A program made the position numbers and the translations under genes. The notes under the pieces were generated by a model, which was given only the letters and a program-made list of their open reading frames with translations, was not told the DNA's origin and ran no database searches. This document shows, piece after piece, positions 51,631-60,389 of a stretch of DNA of 64,000 nucleotides (positions within the stretch are counted from its first letter, which is position 1; each line of letters starts with the position of its first letter). This stretch comes from Alphaproteobacteria bacterium. GTDB taxonomy: Bacteria > Pseudomonadota > Alphaproteobacteria > Rhizobiales > GCA-2746425. Location of the stretch: positions 44,399 through 108,398 of the forward strand of contig JANSWZ010000013.1 of NCBI GenBank assembly GCA_024743215.1. Reading direction: 5' to 3'.

Positions 51631-52524
51631 TTAGCTTTCAAAACTCTGCAACATCGTGGCTAATCTGTCTGCAAGTGCCCGCACGCGACGTGGCTGTGCG
51701 CGCCCCGGCGGAAATAGCATTTGTATCGGCGTCGGGGGAGGCGTGTATTTTTGAAGCAGTTCCACCAGTCTACCGCTTTTGATGTCGCGCTCAACATCCA
51801 ATTCTGATTTCAGGGTAATCCCGTAGCCAGCAAGGCACCACTGTCGCACCAGCGCCCCATCATTGGCCATGCGGTCGCCACGCACAGTGATAAGTTGGGG
51901 CATTACGCCCGGTCCAAACCGCCACACATTGTCCAGATGCGTGCCAAAACGCATGAGCAGGCAATTATGGTCTTTCAGATCAACTGGTTTCTTGGGCATG
52001 CCATGTTTTTCAAGGTAAGCGGGCGATGCGCAGACCAAACGCCGTTTTTGTGCCATGGCACGAATACGCAAAGTGCTGTCCGTTACGGCCCCGAAGCGCA
52101 CGGCAATATCAAAACCCTGGCCAACAATATCTACATAACCATCTGACAGCATGAGATCGACAGAAATGGCAGGATGGTCGGTTAGGAAACGGTTGATTTC
52201 ATCAGAAATAACAGTCCGCCCGATATCACTTGGAGCACTAATCCGGATGGGCCCGGACAAAGTGTCCGCGTCAAAGCGAATGCGCGATTCAAGCTCTTCC
52301 ATTTCACCCAGAACCCGTTTTGCCCCCTCAACCAGCGTACGGCCCTCCTCGGTAAGGCTGATTGCCCTTGTGGTCCGGTTCAAAAGGACCACGCCGAAAC
52401 GCGCTTCAAGCGCTGACAATCGCTCAGAAACCGTGGTTGACGACAGGCCCGTCTCACGGCCAGCCGCCGCAAGGCTGCCTTTCTCGACAATTTGCAAAAA
52501 CAGGGAAATGTTGTCCAAGATCAT
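51631..52524 (-). CDS. LysR family transcriptional regulator
   Basis: A 297-residue regulator. The winged helix-turn-helix lies at residues 1-60: FLQIVEKGSLAAAGRETGLSSTTVSERLSALEARFGVVLLNRTTRAISLTEEGR. The remaining part is the periplasmic-binding-like effector domain. The CrgA/DsdC-like subgroup is suggested by LSGPIRISAPSDIGRTVI. It is divergent from the ABM-alcohol dehydrogenase pair across about 100 AT-rich bases that contain repeated TTCCG elements, the usual LysR arrangement. Confidence 0.94.
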   Translation of the reverse strand: MILDNISLFLQIVEKGSLAAAGRETGLSSTTVSERLSALEARFGVVLLNRTTRAISLTEEGRTLVEGAKRVLGEMEELESRIRFDADTLSGPIRISAPSDIGRTVISDEINRFLTDHPAISVDLMLSDGYVDIVGQGFDIAVRFGAVTDSTLRIRAMAQKRRLVCASPAYLEKHGMPKKPVDLKDHNCLLMRFGTHLDNVWRFGPGVMPQLITVRGDRMANDGALVRQWCLAGYGITLKSELDVERDIKSGRLVELLQKYTPPPTPIQMLFPPGRAQPRRVRALADRLATMLQSFES

Positions 52525-52620
52525 TATACGGATATTCCGGATTATTATTCCGAATATTATCTATTTATCCGAAAATTACAAACAGTTATACCCGTTTCAT
52601 GTCCCTGAAGGAGACTTAGA
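52525..52620. promoter_or_regulatory. divergent promoter region with repeated TTCCG elements
   Basis: Between the LysR start and the ABM gene start. It holds ATATTC and GAATAT arms separated by 14 bases (about 52532-52557), and three similar elements (ATTCCGG, ATTCCGA, TATCCGA). An interrupted AT-rich dyad with repeats fits a LysR binding region. The exact T-N11-A box is not certain. Confidence 0.45.
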
Positions 52621-52911
52621 ATGAGTAAACTCACGATTGTTGCAAATATCTACGCCCAACCCGGACAGATTGATCTGATCAAGGGCGAATTAGGAAAACT
52701 GGTTCCAATCACGCGGAGGGAAGCAGGTTGCATTCAGTATGATCTGCATCAGGACAATGACAGTCCAGTGCATTTCATGCTTTTTGAAAACTGGGAATCC
52801 CGCGAGTTATGGCAAACCCATATGAATGCCCCACATCTGGCCGCTTTTATGGAAGCCACAGAAGGTGCTGTTGCCGAGTTTACGCTCAACGAGATGTCAC
52901 ACATCGCCTAG
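52621..52911 (+). CDS. antibiotic biosynthesis monooxygenase (ABM) / YgiN-like protein
   Basis: A 96-residue dimeric alpha-beta barrel protein. LTIVANIYAQPGQIDLIKGEL, REAGCIQYDLHQDNDSPVHFMLFENWESRELWQTHM match the ABM domain well (EAGCxxYDLHQ, FxxxExWxSxxxxxxH). Family members are quinol monooxygenases or related quinone-modifying enzymes. GGAG lies upstream (gaaggagacttag). It pairs with the quinone-oxidoreductase-type dehydrogenase 30 bases downstream, which supports quinone or electrophile detoxification under the divergent LysR. Confidence 0.9.
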   Translation: MSKLTIVANIYAQPGQIDLIKGELGKLVPITRREAGCIQYDLHQDNDSPVHFMLFENWESRELWQTHMNAPHLAAFMEATEGAVAEFTLNEMSHIA

Positions 52912-52940
52912 AGACCTATTGAGACCTGGAGGGTCCGAAC

Positions 52941-53951
52941 ATGAAAGCCGTTGCACTGAAACACTATCTTCCCATTGATGATCCCGATGCGTTTCTGGAT
53001 GTGGAACTGCCCACGCCTGAAGCCACCGGTCGTGACCTTCTGGTCTCCATCAAGGCCGTGTCCATCAATCCGGTGGATACAAAAATCCGCAAGCCGAAAG
53101 ATGGTGTGGAAGACCCGCCGCGAGTTCTTGGCTGGGATGCCAGCGGGATTGTCGAGGCTGTCGGGGATGGCGTGACACTGTTTAAGCCGGGCGATGAAGT
53201 TTATTACGCCGGGGATATCACCCGGTCCGGCTCCAACGCCGAGTATCAATTGGTGGATGAACGCATCGTTGGCAAGAAACCAAAAAGCCTCAACTTTGCG
53301 GAAGCCGCAGCGTTGCCGCTGACAACCATTACCGCTTACGAATCGTTCTTTGATCGTCTTGGTATTGATCGCGATGGCGCGGATAAAGGGCAGTCGGTTC
53401 TGATTATCGGCGCTGGCGGCGGTGTTGGGTCCATCGGTATCCAACTCGCCAAGGCCGCAGGACTTATTGTTATTGCCACGGCCTCGCGCCCGGAGACGTC
53501 AGACTGGGTGAAAGAGCTTGGCGCAGTCCATGTGGTCAATCACCGCGAGCCCATGGTTGAACAAGTCCGCGCGCTCGGGTTCCAGCATGTTGATCACATC
53601 GCCATTTTCAACGATATGAGCCATTGGGAGACTGCGGTGGAACTGATCCGCCCGCAAGGTGGCATTGTGACGATCGATGATACTGATCTGCCCATGCCAA
53701 TGGCCGGAATGAAGTTGAAAGCCGCCAGCCTGCATTGGGAACTCATGTTCACCCGCGCCATGTTTGAAACGCCGGATATGATCGAGCAGCATAATCTGTT
53801 GAATTATGTGGCTGATGAAATCGATGCCGGACGCATCCGCACAACGCTGAATGAAGTTTTGACGCCTATGAATGCTGAAAACATCCGGACGGCTCATGCA
53901 CTGATTGAAACGGGTCAGGCCAAAGGCAAGATCGTCGTGCAAGCGTCATAA
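52941..53951 (+). CDS. zinc-binding-type alcohol dehydrogenase family protein (QOR branch)
   Basis: A 336-residue MDR-superfamily oxidoreductase. The N-terminal catalytic domain has AVSINPVDTKIRKP and LGWDASGIVEAVGDGVTLFKPGDEVYYAGD. The Rossmann motif VLIIGAGGGVGSIGIQLAKAAG starts near residue 153. The structural-zinc cysteine cluster is missing, and the catalytic Cys-His site is replaced (INPVDTK), so it is likely zinc-free like quinone oxidoreductases despite the family name. Annotations often read 'zinc-binding alcohol dehydrogenase family protein'. It is co-transcribed with the ABM gene. GGAGG lies before the start. Confidence 0.9.
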   Translation: MKAVALKHYLPIDDPDAFLDVELPTPEATGRDLLVSIKAVSINPVDTKIRKPKDGVEDPPRVLGWDASGIVEAVGDGVTLFKPGDEVYYAGDITRSGSNAEYQLVDERIVGKKPKSLNFAEAAALPLTTITAYESFFDRLGIDRDGADKGQSVLIIGAGGGVGSIGIQLAKAAGLIVIATASRPETSDWVKELGAVHVVNHREPMVEQVRALGFQHVDHIAIFNDMSHWETAVELIRPQGGIVTIDDTDLPMPMAGMKLKAASLHWELMFTRAMFETPDMIEQHNLLNYVADEIDAGRIRTTLNEVLTPMNAENIRTAHALIETGQAKGKIVVQAS

Positions 53952-53991
53952 CCGCAAAGCTGTTAACGATCAGGCCTCACTAAAAAATACG

Positions 53992-54438
53992 CTAAGAGAG
54001 CGTTTTCTGAAAGTAGACACGGTTGAAACCGGCCTCCTTGCGACGGCCGGTTTCAACATAACCAAGATGTCGGTAAATGGAGAGATTGTCCGCCATTTTC
54101 TCATTGGTATAGAGTTCAACAGCTCCAAGCCCTAAGCGGCGCGCCGTCTGCTCACACAGGCTGATCAAGTCCCTGCCAATCCCTTTGCCCGTGGCGGCAG
54201 GGTGGACGGCCACATTTTCCAGAAACATGTTGTTCTGGCGTTGGTAGAACACGATGAAGCCCTGGACCGGTCCGGTTTCGTTTTCTGCAACATGAACCCA
54301 GCCATTTGAAATCTGTGATCGAAAATCAGCTATCATTGGCGCAGGAGCTTTGCCAATCAGGGTAATGTAGTGTCGGTAGGCCGCCTCGGCGCAAAGCCGA
54401 ATTTCTGTCTCATCCGTGGCAATAGCCTTGCGCAGCAT
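53992..54438 (-). CDS. GNAT family N-acetyltransferase
   Basis: A 148-residue acetyl-CoA-dependent transferase. Motif A is MFLENVAVHPAATGKGIGRDLISLCEQTARRLG (the V-x-x-x-x-GKGIG acetyl-CoA loop at about residue 87). Motif B has AVELYTNEKMADNLSIYRHLGYVETGRR, a usual GNAT end. ATG 54438 lies just after the trmD stop at 54446 with GAGG in front, so it is probably translated after trmD. The C-terminal coding region contains a perfect 13-bp inverted repeat. Substrate unknown. Confidence 0.9.
   Translation of the reverse strand: MLRKAIATDETEIRLCAEAAYRHYITLIGKAPAPMIADFRSQISNGWVHVAENETGPVQGFIVFYQRQNNMFLENVAVHPAATGKGIGRDLISLCEQTARRLGLGAVELYTNEKMADNLSIYRHLGYVETGRRKEAGFNRVYFQKTLS
54022..54057. repeat. 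perfect 13-bp inverted repeat inside the GNAT gene
   Basis: GTTGAAACCGGCC (54022-54034) and GGCCGGTTTCAAC (54045-54057) are separated by 10 bases. The hairpin is near the 3' end of the GNAT gene and about 70 bases after the dehydrogenase stop on the other strand. It could end or pause transcription from either side, but no T-run follows on either strand. Confidence 0.6.
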
Positions 54439-54445
54439 GTTGGCC

Positions 54446-55156
54446 TCAGGAGCTTTTGTCGGGCGTGTCGTCATCCGACAACAAATCGGGTCGTCTTTCA
54501 CGGGTTAGCTGGATCGCCTGTTCATTCCGCCAACGCGCAACAGCGCCATGATCACCGGACGTCAATACCTCAGGAATGGATAAACCTTCCCATTCGGCTG
54601 GCCGCGTGTAATGCGGATACTCCAGCAGGCCATGCTCGAAGCTCTCATCTTCCCCGGAAGCTTTTGCGCCCATCACACCCGGTATGAGACGGATACAGGC
54701 ATCCAGCAGCGCAATTGCAGCCACTTCACCACCGGACAGAATGTAATCGCCTATGGAAACCTCTTCCAGATTACGCCCATCAATGACCCGCTGATCAACG
54801 CCCTCAAATCGGCCACAGACAATTACAACGCCCGGGCCTGAAACCAAATCTCGAACCCGGCGCTGGGTCAGCGGTTTGCCGCGCGGGCTCATCATCAGGC
54901 GGGGTCGGATATCTTCGGCGTCAGCTGTGGAATCGATCGCCTTGCCCAGCACATCGGCACGCAAAACCATACCCGCACCACCGCCAGCAGGCGTATCATC
55001 AACGGTGCGGTGCTTGTCTGTTGCAAAGTCTCGTATGTTAACGGTCTCGCAATCCCACAGACCTTTTTCAAGAGCACGTCCCGATAGGCTGGCCCCTAAG
55101 GGTCCAGGAAACATGTCCGGGTAGAGTGTCAGGATTGAAGCGCGCCAACCGGCCAC
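54446..55156 (-). CDS. trmD: tRNA (guanine(37)-N(1))-methyltransferase
   Basis: TrmD methylates G37 of tRNAs with CNN-type anticodon loops, preventing frameshifts. The 236-residue protein has the start [22 protein letters not shown], the [18 protein letters not shown] segment, the trefoil-knot SAM site [16 protein letters not shown] and [17 protein letters not shown], and the C-terminal [22 protein letters not shown]. It starts two bases after the rimM stop. Functional assignment is secure. Confidence 0.97.
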   Translation of the reverse strand: MAGWRASILTLYPDMFPGPLGASLSGRALEKGLWDCETVNIRDFATDKHRTVDDTPAGGGAGMVLRADVLGKAIDSTADAEDIRPRLMMSPRGKPLTQRRVRDLVSGPGVVIVCGRFEGVDQRVIDGRNLEEVSIGDYILSGGEVAAIALLDACIRLIPGVMGAKASGEDESFEHGLLEYPHYTRPAEWEGLSIPEVLTSGDHGAVARWRNEQAIQLTRERRPDLLSDDDTPDKSS

Positions 55157-55158
55157 AA

Positions 55159-55722
55159 CTAACTGTCCTTTTTTGCGGCTGGATCATCCTCTGACGGATC
55201 ATCCTCCAAAAGCCCAGGCAGATCTGCCAATTTTACAAACCCACCATCTATGTCAACAATCGGAACTGCGGCCAGACTGAAGGGGATCATCACTGTTTCG
55301 CCCTCAGAAGGAGCAATTTCAAGAATGTCGCCTGCACCAAAATCATGGACGGCAGAAACAGTTCCGATCACAGTTCCATCGGCTTGCTGAACATCAAGTC
55401 CTTCAAGATCAATATGGTAAAACTCGTCTGCATCAGGTTCGGGAAGTTGGTCGCGGCTGATATAGAGCCGGGTGTTTTTCAGCGCCTCTGCAGCACTCCG
55501 GTCTTGAACGCCATCAAGGGTGCAGACGAAAACCGTTTTGGCCGGTCGGGATTTGCTGATCGTGTAGGAATGTCCGGCAGCGTCCTGCAACGCGCCATAG
55601 CCGGTCAGGGCTGCCGGATCATCAGAATGCAGTTTGATGCGCACTTCGCCTTTGACGCCGCTGGCGGCCCCGATCTCGGCGATCAGGACCATACCGTCTG
55701 GCGTTTTTGGCTGGATGCGCAT
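55159..55722 (-). CDS. rimM: 16S rRNA processing protein RimM
   Basis: RimM helps 30S subunit maturation by binding S19 near the 16S head. The 187-residue protein has the N-terminal RimM domain ([25 protein letters not shown]) and the C-terminal PRC-barrel ([38 protein letters not shown]). The last 20 residues are acidic ([11 protein letters not shown]). AAGG precedes the start by a few bases, and rpsP ends six bases upstream. It is part of the rpsP-rimM-trmD operon. Confidence 0.96.
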   Translation of the reverse strand: MRIQPKTPDGMVLIAEIGAASGVKGEVRIKLHSDDPAALTGYGALQDAAGHSYTISKSRPAKTVFVCTLDGVQDRSAAEALKNTRLYISRDQLPEPDADEFYHIDLEGLDVQQADGTVIGTVSAVHDFGAGDILEIAPSEGETVMIPFSLAAVPIVDIDGGFVKLADLPGLLEDDPSEDDPAAKKDS

Positions 55723-55728
55723 TTTACC

Positions 55729-56130
55729 TTATTCAGCAGCGGCTTCTTCAGCCGCTGGCTCTTCAGCAGGTGCTGCTGCGGCGGCGGCAGCTTCTTCTGC
55801 AGCGGCAGCTTTTTCTGTAGCACGCTCTTCAGCTTTTTTGCCGGGCTTGGCTTTATTCGGGTTGTTGCGCGCTTCGCGTTTGGCGACACCAGCAGCGTCC
55901 AGAAAGCGCAGAACACGATCTGTTGGCTGGGCACCATGATCAAGCCAATGCTTGGCGCGGTCAGTGTCCAAAACGACGCGGTTTTCATCATCCTTGGCCA
56001 GGAGCGGGTTGAAGGTACCGATTTTTTCGATGAAACGGCCATCGCGCGGTGCGCGAATATCAGCGATAACAATAGAATAGAATGGGCGCTTTTTAGAGCC
56101 ACCACGGGCCAGACGAATTTTAACAGACAT
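55729..56130 (-). CDS. rpsP: 30S ribosomal protein S16
   Basis: S16 stabilises the 5' domain of 16S rRNA. The 133-residue product starts [26 protein letters not shown], and the core continues [13 protein letters not shown] and the typical [25 protein letters not shown] tail of about 50 residues is made mostly of Ala and Glu. AAGGAAA is well placed before the ATG. First gene of the rpsP-rimM-trmD operon, which here also includes a GNAT gene at the end. Confidence 0.97.
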   Translation of the reverse strand: MSVKIRLARGGSKKRPFYSIVIADIRAPRDGRFIEKIGTFNPLLAKDDENRVVLDTDRAKHWLDHGAQPTDRVLRFLDAAGVAKREARNNPNKAKPGKKAEERATEKAAAAEEAAAAAAAPAEEPAAEEAAAE

Positions 56131-56166
56131 TTCAGTTTCCTTAGGTGTTTTTGGGTGTGTTTTAAA

Positions 56167-56361
56167 TTATGAGTTCAGAACTCTTCTGAAATCTTGTGAA
56201 GATCGGTGCCGACAAATTTCGGCGGTGAGAAAACAGTCGGACTGATGCGAATTGAACTTTGCAGCATTGCTGTGAAACGCAGAGAGCGGTTCGCAGTCAG
56301 CTACGGTAAATCCGCGCAAACTCAAACGTTCTGTCTCAAGGCGAAGGATTATCTGCAGCAC
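56167..56361 (-). pseudogene. GNAT acetyltransferase remnant (N-terminal part)
   Basis: A 64-codon frame directly after chorismate mutase (2 bases between). It starts MLQIILRLETERLSLRGFTVADCEPLSAF, which matches the beginning of RimJ/RimL-type GNAT enzymes (LxTERLxLRxFTxxDxxxL). It then loses similarity and stops before the acetyl-CoA-binding motif. The position between ffh/chorismate mutase and rpsP is one where relatives, as I recall, often have a GNAT gene. It is therefore best read as a truncated relic. Confidence 0.6.
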
Positions 56362-56363
56362 TA

Positions 56364-56687
56364 TCAGTTCCTCAACGCCAGATGGTTCTGGATCACTTCG
56401 CGGATGATGAAGTTCAAAAACTTCTCGGCAAACTCGGCATCAAGGTCAGCATCCAACGCCAGCTTGCGCAGCCGCGCGATCTGCCGCTGTTCCCGGTCAA
56501 CATCAGAAGGTGGCAGGTCGTTTTTCGCTTTTAAAATACCGACCCGCTTTGTGCATTTGAAGCGCTCGGCCAGCATGTTGATCACGGCCGCATCAATATT
56601 GTCTATAGAACCGCGAATGGAATTCAGCTCTTCAAGAGCCGCAGCGTTCTGAGCTTCATGGGTCGGATCGGATGCCTGGGTCATCAT
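56364..56687 (-). CDS. chorismate mutase, AroQ class
   Basis: A 107-residue all-helical enzyme that converts chorismate to prephenate for Phe and Tyr synthesis. The AroQ pattern is clear: LEELNSIRGSIDNIDAAVINMLAERFKCTKRVGILKAK, with the catalytic Arg (SIRG), Lys (ILKAK), and R in VDREQRQIARLRKLA. The start overlaps the ffh stop by ATGA, so translation is coupled. There is a second Met at residue 2. The location after ffh is typical for Hyphomicrobiales. Confidence 0.93.
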   Translation of the reverse strand: MMTQASDPTHEAQNAAALEELNSIRGSIDNIDAAVINMLAERFKCTKRVGILKAKNDLPPSDVDREQRQIARLRKLALDADLDAEFAEKFLNFIIREVIQNHLALRN

Positions 56688-58210
56688 TTTTTCCCTTTGC
56701 CAAGGCCTGGTAAGCCGGGAAGACCGCCTGGCCCGCCAAGACCTGGAAGGCCGCCCGGAAGGCCATTAGCGCCGCCAGCACCCATTTGTTTAGCCATTTG
56801 CTCAAGTTGTTTGGGGTCCATATCAGGCATTCCGCCAGCGCCAGGAGGCATGCCACCAGGCATTCCGCCGCCGCCCATCATGCCACCGAGAGCGCCCATC
56901 AGGCCGCCCTTCTTCTTACCCATGGCTTTCATCATATCAGCCATCTGGCGATGCATTTTGAGCAGTTTGTTGATGTCTTGCACGCTGGTGCCTGACCCGG
57001 ATGCGACACGTTTCTTACGATTTGCATTGAGCAGTTTTGGATTGCTGCGTTCTTTGCGCGTCATGGAAGAGATAATGGCCTGCTGACGCTTGAAAATGCT
57101 GTCGTCGACACCTGATGCCGCAATCTGCTTCTTCATTTTACCGATGCCGGGCATCATGCCCATCAGGCCACCCATGCCGCCCATTTTCTGCATCTGGCCA
57201 AGCTGGTCTGACAAATCCTGCAGATCAAACTGGCCCTTGCGCATTTTCTCGGCAGCGCGAGCAGCCTGTTCGGCATCAATGTTCTCGGCAGCTTTCTCAA
57301 CCAGGCTGACAATGTCGCCCATGCCCAGAATACGGTCTGCAATACGCTTGGGATGGAAATCCTCCAGCGCATCCATTTTCTCGCCAACACCGATCAGCTT
57401 GATCGGCTTGCCGGTAACAGCGCGCATCGACAGGGCGGCACCACCGCGCCCGTCACCATCAACACGGGTCAGAACGAGGCCGGTAATGCCAACCCGGTCA
57501 TTAAAGGACGTTGCCAGATTAACGGCATCCTGACCCGTCAGACTATCAGCAACCAGCAAAACTTCATGCGGATTGGCTGTCCGCTTGATGTCTGCCATCT
57601 CCATCATCAATGGTTCATCAATATGGGTGCGACCAGCAGTATCGAGAATAACCACATCATAACCACCCAGGCGGGCGGCATTCATGGTGCGCGTGGCAAT
57701 ATCGACAGGCATCTGACCTGCGACAACCGGCAGAGTATCCACGCCAATCTGCTCACCAAGGATCTTCAGCTGTTCCTGAGCTGCAGGGCGCCGCACATCC
57801 AGCGAGGCCATCAGAACCTTGCGCTTGTCTCTGTCAAAAAGCCGTTTTGCAATTTTGGCCGATGTGGTTGTCTTACCGGAGCCTTGCAGGCCGACCATCA
57901 TGATGGCAACCGGTGCTGCCGCATTCAGATCAATCGTCTGCGCTTCAGAGCCCAGCATGCCCACAAGCTCATCATGGACGATCTTGATGACCATCTGGCC
58001 CGGCGTCACGGATTTGACGACATCCGCTCCAACCGCACGCTCTTTGACCCGGGCGGTAAAGTCCCGCACCACATCCAGAGCAACATCGGCCTCCAGAAGT
58101 GCGCGTCGCACTTCACGCATGGCCGCAGATACATCGCTGTCACTCAGCGCGCCGCGCTTGGTCAGCTTGTCCAATATGCCGTTAAGGCGATCTGACAGTG
58201 TGTCGAACAT
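56684..58210 (-). CDS. ffh: signal recognition particle protein
   Basis: Ffh binds signal sequences and SRP RNA and delivers ribosomes to FtsY at the inner membrane. The 508-residue protein has an N-domain (MFDTLSDRLNGILDKLTKRGAL), a G-domain with the P-loop GLQGSGKTTT near residue 108, DTAGRTHID near 190, TRVDGDGRGGA near 247, and the M-domain MRKGQFDLQDLSDQLGQM from about 325. The C-terminal 80 residues are unusually Gly/Met/Pro-rich (MGGGGMPGGMPPGAGG). Its receptor ftsY begins at 63633. Confidence 0.97.
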   Translation of the reverse strand: MFDTLSDRLNGILDKLTKRGALSDSDVSAAMREVRRALLEADVALDVVRDFTARVKERAVGADVVKSVTPGQMVIKIVHDELVGMLGSEAQTIDLNAAAPVAIMMVGLQGSGKTTTSAKIAKRLFDRDKRKVLMASLDVRRPAAQEQLKILGEQIGVDTLPVVAGQMPVDIATRTMNAARLGGYDVVILDTAGRTHIDEPLMMEMADIKRTANPHEVLLVADSLTGQDAVNLATSFNDRVGITGLVLTRVDGDGRGGAALSMRAVTGKPIKLIGVGEKMDALEDFHPKRIADRILGMGDIVSLVEKAAENIDAEQAARAAEKMRKGQFDLQDLSDQLGQMQKMGGMGGLMGMMPGIGKMKKQIAASGVDDSIFKRQQAIISSMTRKERSNPKLLNANRKKRVASGSGTSVQDINKLLKMHRQMADMMKAMGKKKGGLMGALGGMMGGGGMPGGMPPGAGGMPDMDPKQLEQMAKQMGAGGANGLPGGLPGLGGPGGLPGLPGLGKGKK

Positions 58211-58491
58211 GGCTCTTCAATTCACACGGATTTTCGCCCGCGCCCAAATCTGTTTCGGATGCAACCAACATAGGATGCAAACAGCCAAACGCAAAACACA
58301 CCCGAGAGCGCAACGCGCTGGCGGGTGTTGACCTCCGGTATCATAGGCAACCGGTCGGCGGCTCGAATTTGGCAAATCCGATTAATGCGCGGGTTCTAGG
58401 AGAATTGCACTGGTGCGTCAAGCTGCAACACAAGGCCAGCCGCGATTACAAGGCTCTGAATTCAATTTAAGCTCCCAATTGAGTTCAGAGC

Positions 58492-59241
58492 CTAGCTCCA
58501 GGGGGCTGACGAGATGACAATATAGGAACCGAGCAACAGCAGGGCGATGAAGAAGATACGGCGAAAATTGGATTCCGAGAGCGACTGCCTGATCCGCCGG
58601 CCAATGACCATTCCAGCAACAGCTGGCACACATGCCGCAACTGACAAAAGCGCCAGCTCGCCCGTTAGAATACCATTGCCACCCAACACCAGTGCCAAAG
58701 CGGCGAGGGAAAGTGTGAACAGAATACCCATCGCCTGGATCAGTGCATCACGCTCCAACCCAACAGCCTGCAGATAGATGACGCCAGGAACGGCAGTTGT
58801 TCCGGTCATACCTGTCACCAATCCGTTTATGCCGCCAATCAGCGGGCCGAGCCAGCGATCCTGTGCCTGCGTGATGGTAAGCCGCAGCCCCATCATATTG
58901 CTGAGCGCATAGATGATCAGAACGCATCCCAGAAAAGCTGACAAAAGTGGCAATTCAATCCGCGTCAGGCTCAGCGCGCCCAACCACACAGTCATCGTTG
59001 CCATTATCAAGTAAGGCCAAATGCGCCGAATAATGGGTTTCAAATTGCCACCAATGGCACCCTGCCAGGCATTCACCATAAGCGCTGGCACGAGCAAAAC
59101 CGCCATCGCATTTGGCAACCCTATCAGAACCGTCAAAAGCGCAACGCTGACAATCGGCAAAGCAAAACCAATGATGCCCTTGACCACGCCTGCCAAAAGA
59201 AATGCAGCGCAAATGGCTGCCAGTGTGGCAACGTCAAACAT
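58492..59241 (-). CDS. sulfite exporter TauE/SafE family protein
   Basis: A 249-residue inner-membrane protein with about eight helices. The start AFLLAGVVKGIIGFALPIVSVALLTVLIGLPNAMAVLLVPALMVNAWQ is the first repeat with the conserved GxxKGxxGFGxP-like region. The second repeat begins LIGGINGLVTGMTGTTAVPGVIYLQAVGLERDALIQ. Family members export sulfite, sulfoacetate or other sulfur-containing anions, but substrates vary. It is separated by 280 bases from ffh and is divergent from the nucleoside hydrolase. No sulfur gene is nearby. Confidence 0.9.
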   Translation of the reverse strand: MFDVATLAAICAAFLLAGVVKGIIGFALPIVSVALLTVLIGLPNAMAVLLVPALMVNAWQGAIGGNLKPIIRRIWPYLIMATMTVWLGALSLTRIELPLLSAFLGCVLIIYALSNMMGLRLTITQAQDRWLGPLIGGINGLVTGMTGTTAVPGVIYLQAVGLERDALIQAMGILFTLSLAALALVLGGNGILTGELALLSVAACVPAVAGMVIGRRIRQSLSESNFRRIFFIALLLLGSYIVISSAPWS

Positions 59242-59413
59242 GGAAGCAGACAGGTTTCAATGCTGCCCCCTCTGGCATGAATGGTTGAAAAGATTTGGAT
59301 TCTTGCAGTTGCCGCTTATAAGCAGTTTTGATTGAAGATATTGAACCATGCAAGCCTGACACACTGTTCTGGCGGTATTGCACCAATCTGAAAAAAACGA
59401 AAGACAGATCGCT

Positions 59414-60364
59414 ATGGCAATGTCCCGCCAAAAAATCCTCATCGATACAGATCCCGGCGTTGATGACGCCTTGGCGATCCACATGGCATTTGCTGACCCC
59501 CGATTGGATGTGGTGGGACTAACCACTGTTTTCGGCAATGTTCATACCTATCAGGCCACTCGAAACGCACGCCATCTCGTTGAAATGGCAGGCCTTGTCG
59601 TGCCGGTGGCCCATGGTGCTGAGAAGCCCTATCAGCAGGCACAGCGCGACCCGGCACACTTCATCCATGGTGCCGAGGGATTTGGTGATCTGCCGGCCCC
59701 GGATCCACAAAGACCTGCTGATCCGCGCAGCGCTGCGCGATTTATCTGCGATATGGCTGACGAGCATGGGGAAGACTTGATCCTTTGCCCGATTGGCCCG
59801 CTGACAAATCTGGCCCATGCTCTGGACCTTGATGCAAACCTGCAGAACAAGATCGGCGGCGTGGTTCTTATGGGGGGAGCCGTAACAGTACCTGGCAATG
59901 TCAACGCTTTTGCGGAAGCCAATATTCATAATGACCCCCACGCAGCCGAAATGGTTTTCGCCGCCGGCTGGGATGTCAGGATCATCGGGCTCGATGTGAC
60001 GGAGCAAATCCTGTGCACATCACAGCATCTGGAAGACATCGCGCTTGGTGCACCCGGAATTGGCGGTTTCTTGCGGGATGTTTCGGCTTTCTATGTCCGC
60101 TTCTATCAGGACAGCCGCTCTTTTGATGGTTGCTGCCTGCACGATCCCGCTGCTGTGATTGCCATAACGGACCCGGACTGGTTTTCCTACGAAACAGCCC
60201 CTGTCAAAGTAGTGTTGGATGGTGAAGGTCTTGGAGACACCCAAATTGTCGATGATTCAAGCCGACCTCACGTCCGGTTCGCAACCGCTTGCAGGCATGA
60301 AGAAATCCGCGATCACTTCATAGCCACCTTGAAAAGCACCGACCAGCGTCTCGTTGAGCGCTGA
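59414..60364 (+). CDS. nucleoside hydrolase
   Basis: A 316-residue enzyme that splits the N-glycosidic bond of nucleosides in purine/pyrimidine salvage. The calcium-binding family signature DTDPGVDDALAI lies near residue 11, TTVFGNVH near 33, LCPIGPLTNLAHAL near 120, and the C-terminal metal-site residues in HDPAAVIAITDP near 242. ATG 59414 or the ATG at 59420 is the likely start; the frame opens earlier at 59378 with a less likely codon. Preference among inosine, uridine or others cannot be decided. It is divergent from the TauE/SafE gene and convergent with the MBL gene. Confidence 0.93.
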   Translation: MAMSRQKILIDTDPGVDDALAIHMAFADPRLDVVGLTTVFGNVHTYQATRNARHLVEMAGLVVPVAHGAEKPYQQAQRDPAHFIHGAEGFGDLPAPDPQRPADPRSAARFICDMADEHGEDLILCPIGPLTNLAHALDLDANLQNKIGGVVLMGGAVTVPGNVNAFAEANIHNDPHAAEMVFAAGWDVRIIGLDVTEQILCTSQHLEDIALGAPGIGGFLRDVSAFYVRFYQDSRSFDGCCLHDPAAVIAITDPDWFSYETAPVKVVLDGEGLGDTQIVDDSSRPHVRFATACRHEEIRDHFIATLKSTDQRLVER

Positions 60365-60389
60365 TCGGTCAGTGCCAATTCTTTAGCGT

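Noticed and set aside
58211..58491. Possible 4.5S SRP RNA next to ffh
   Set aside because: I looked for the conserved SRP RNA apical loop (GGAAGCAGC type) and did not find it; no gene or terminator is evident in these 280 bases.
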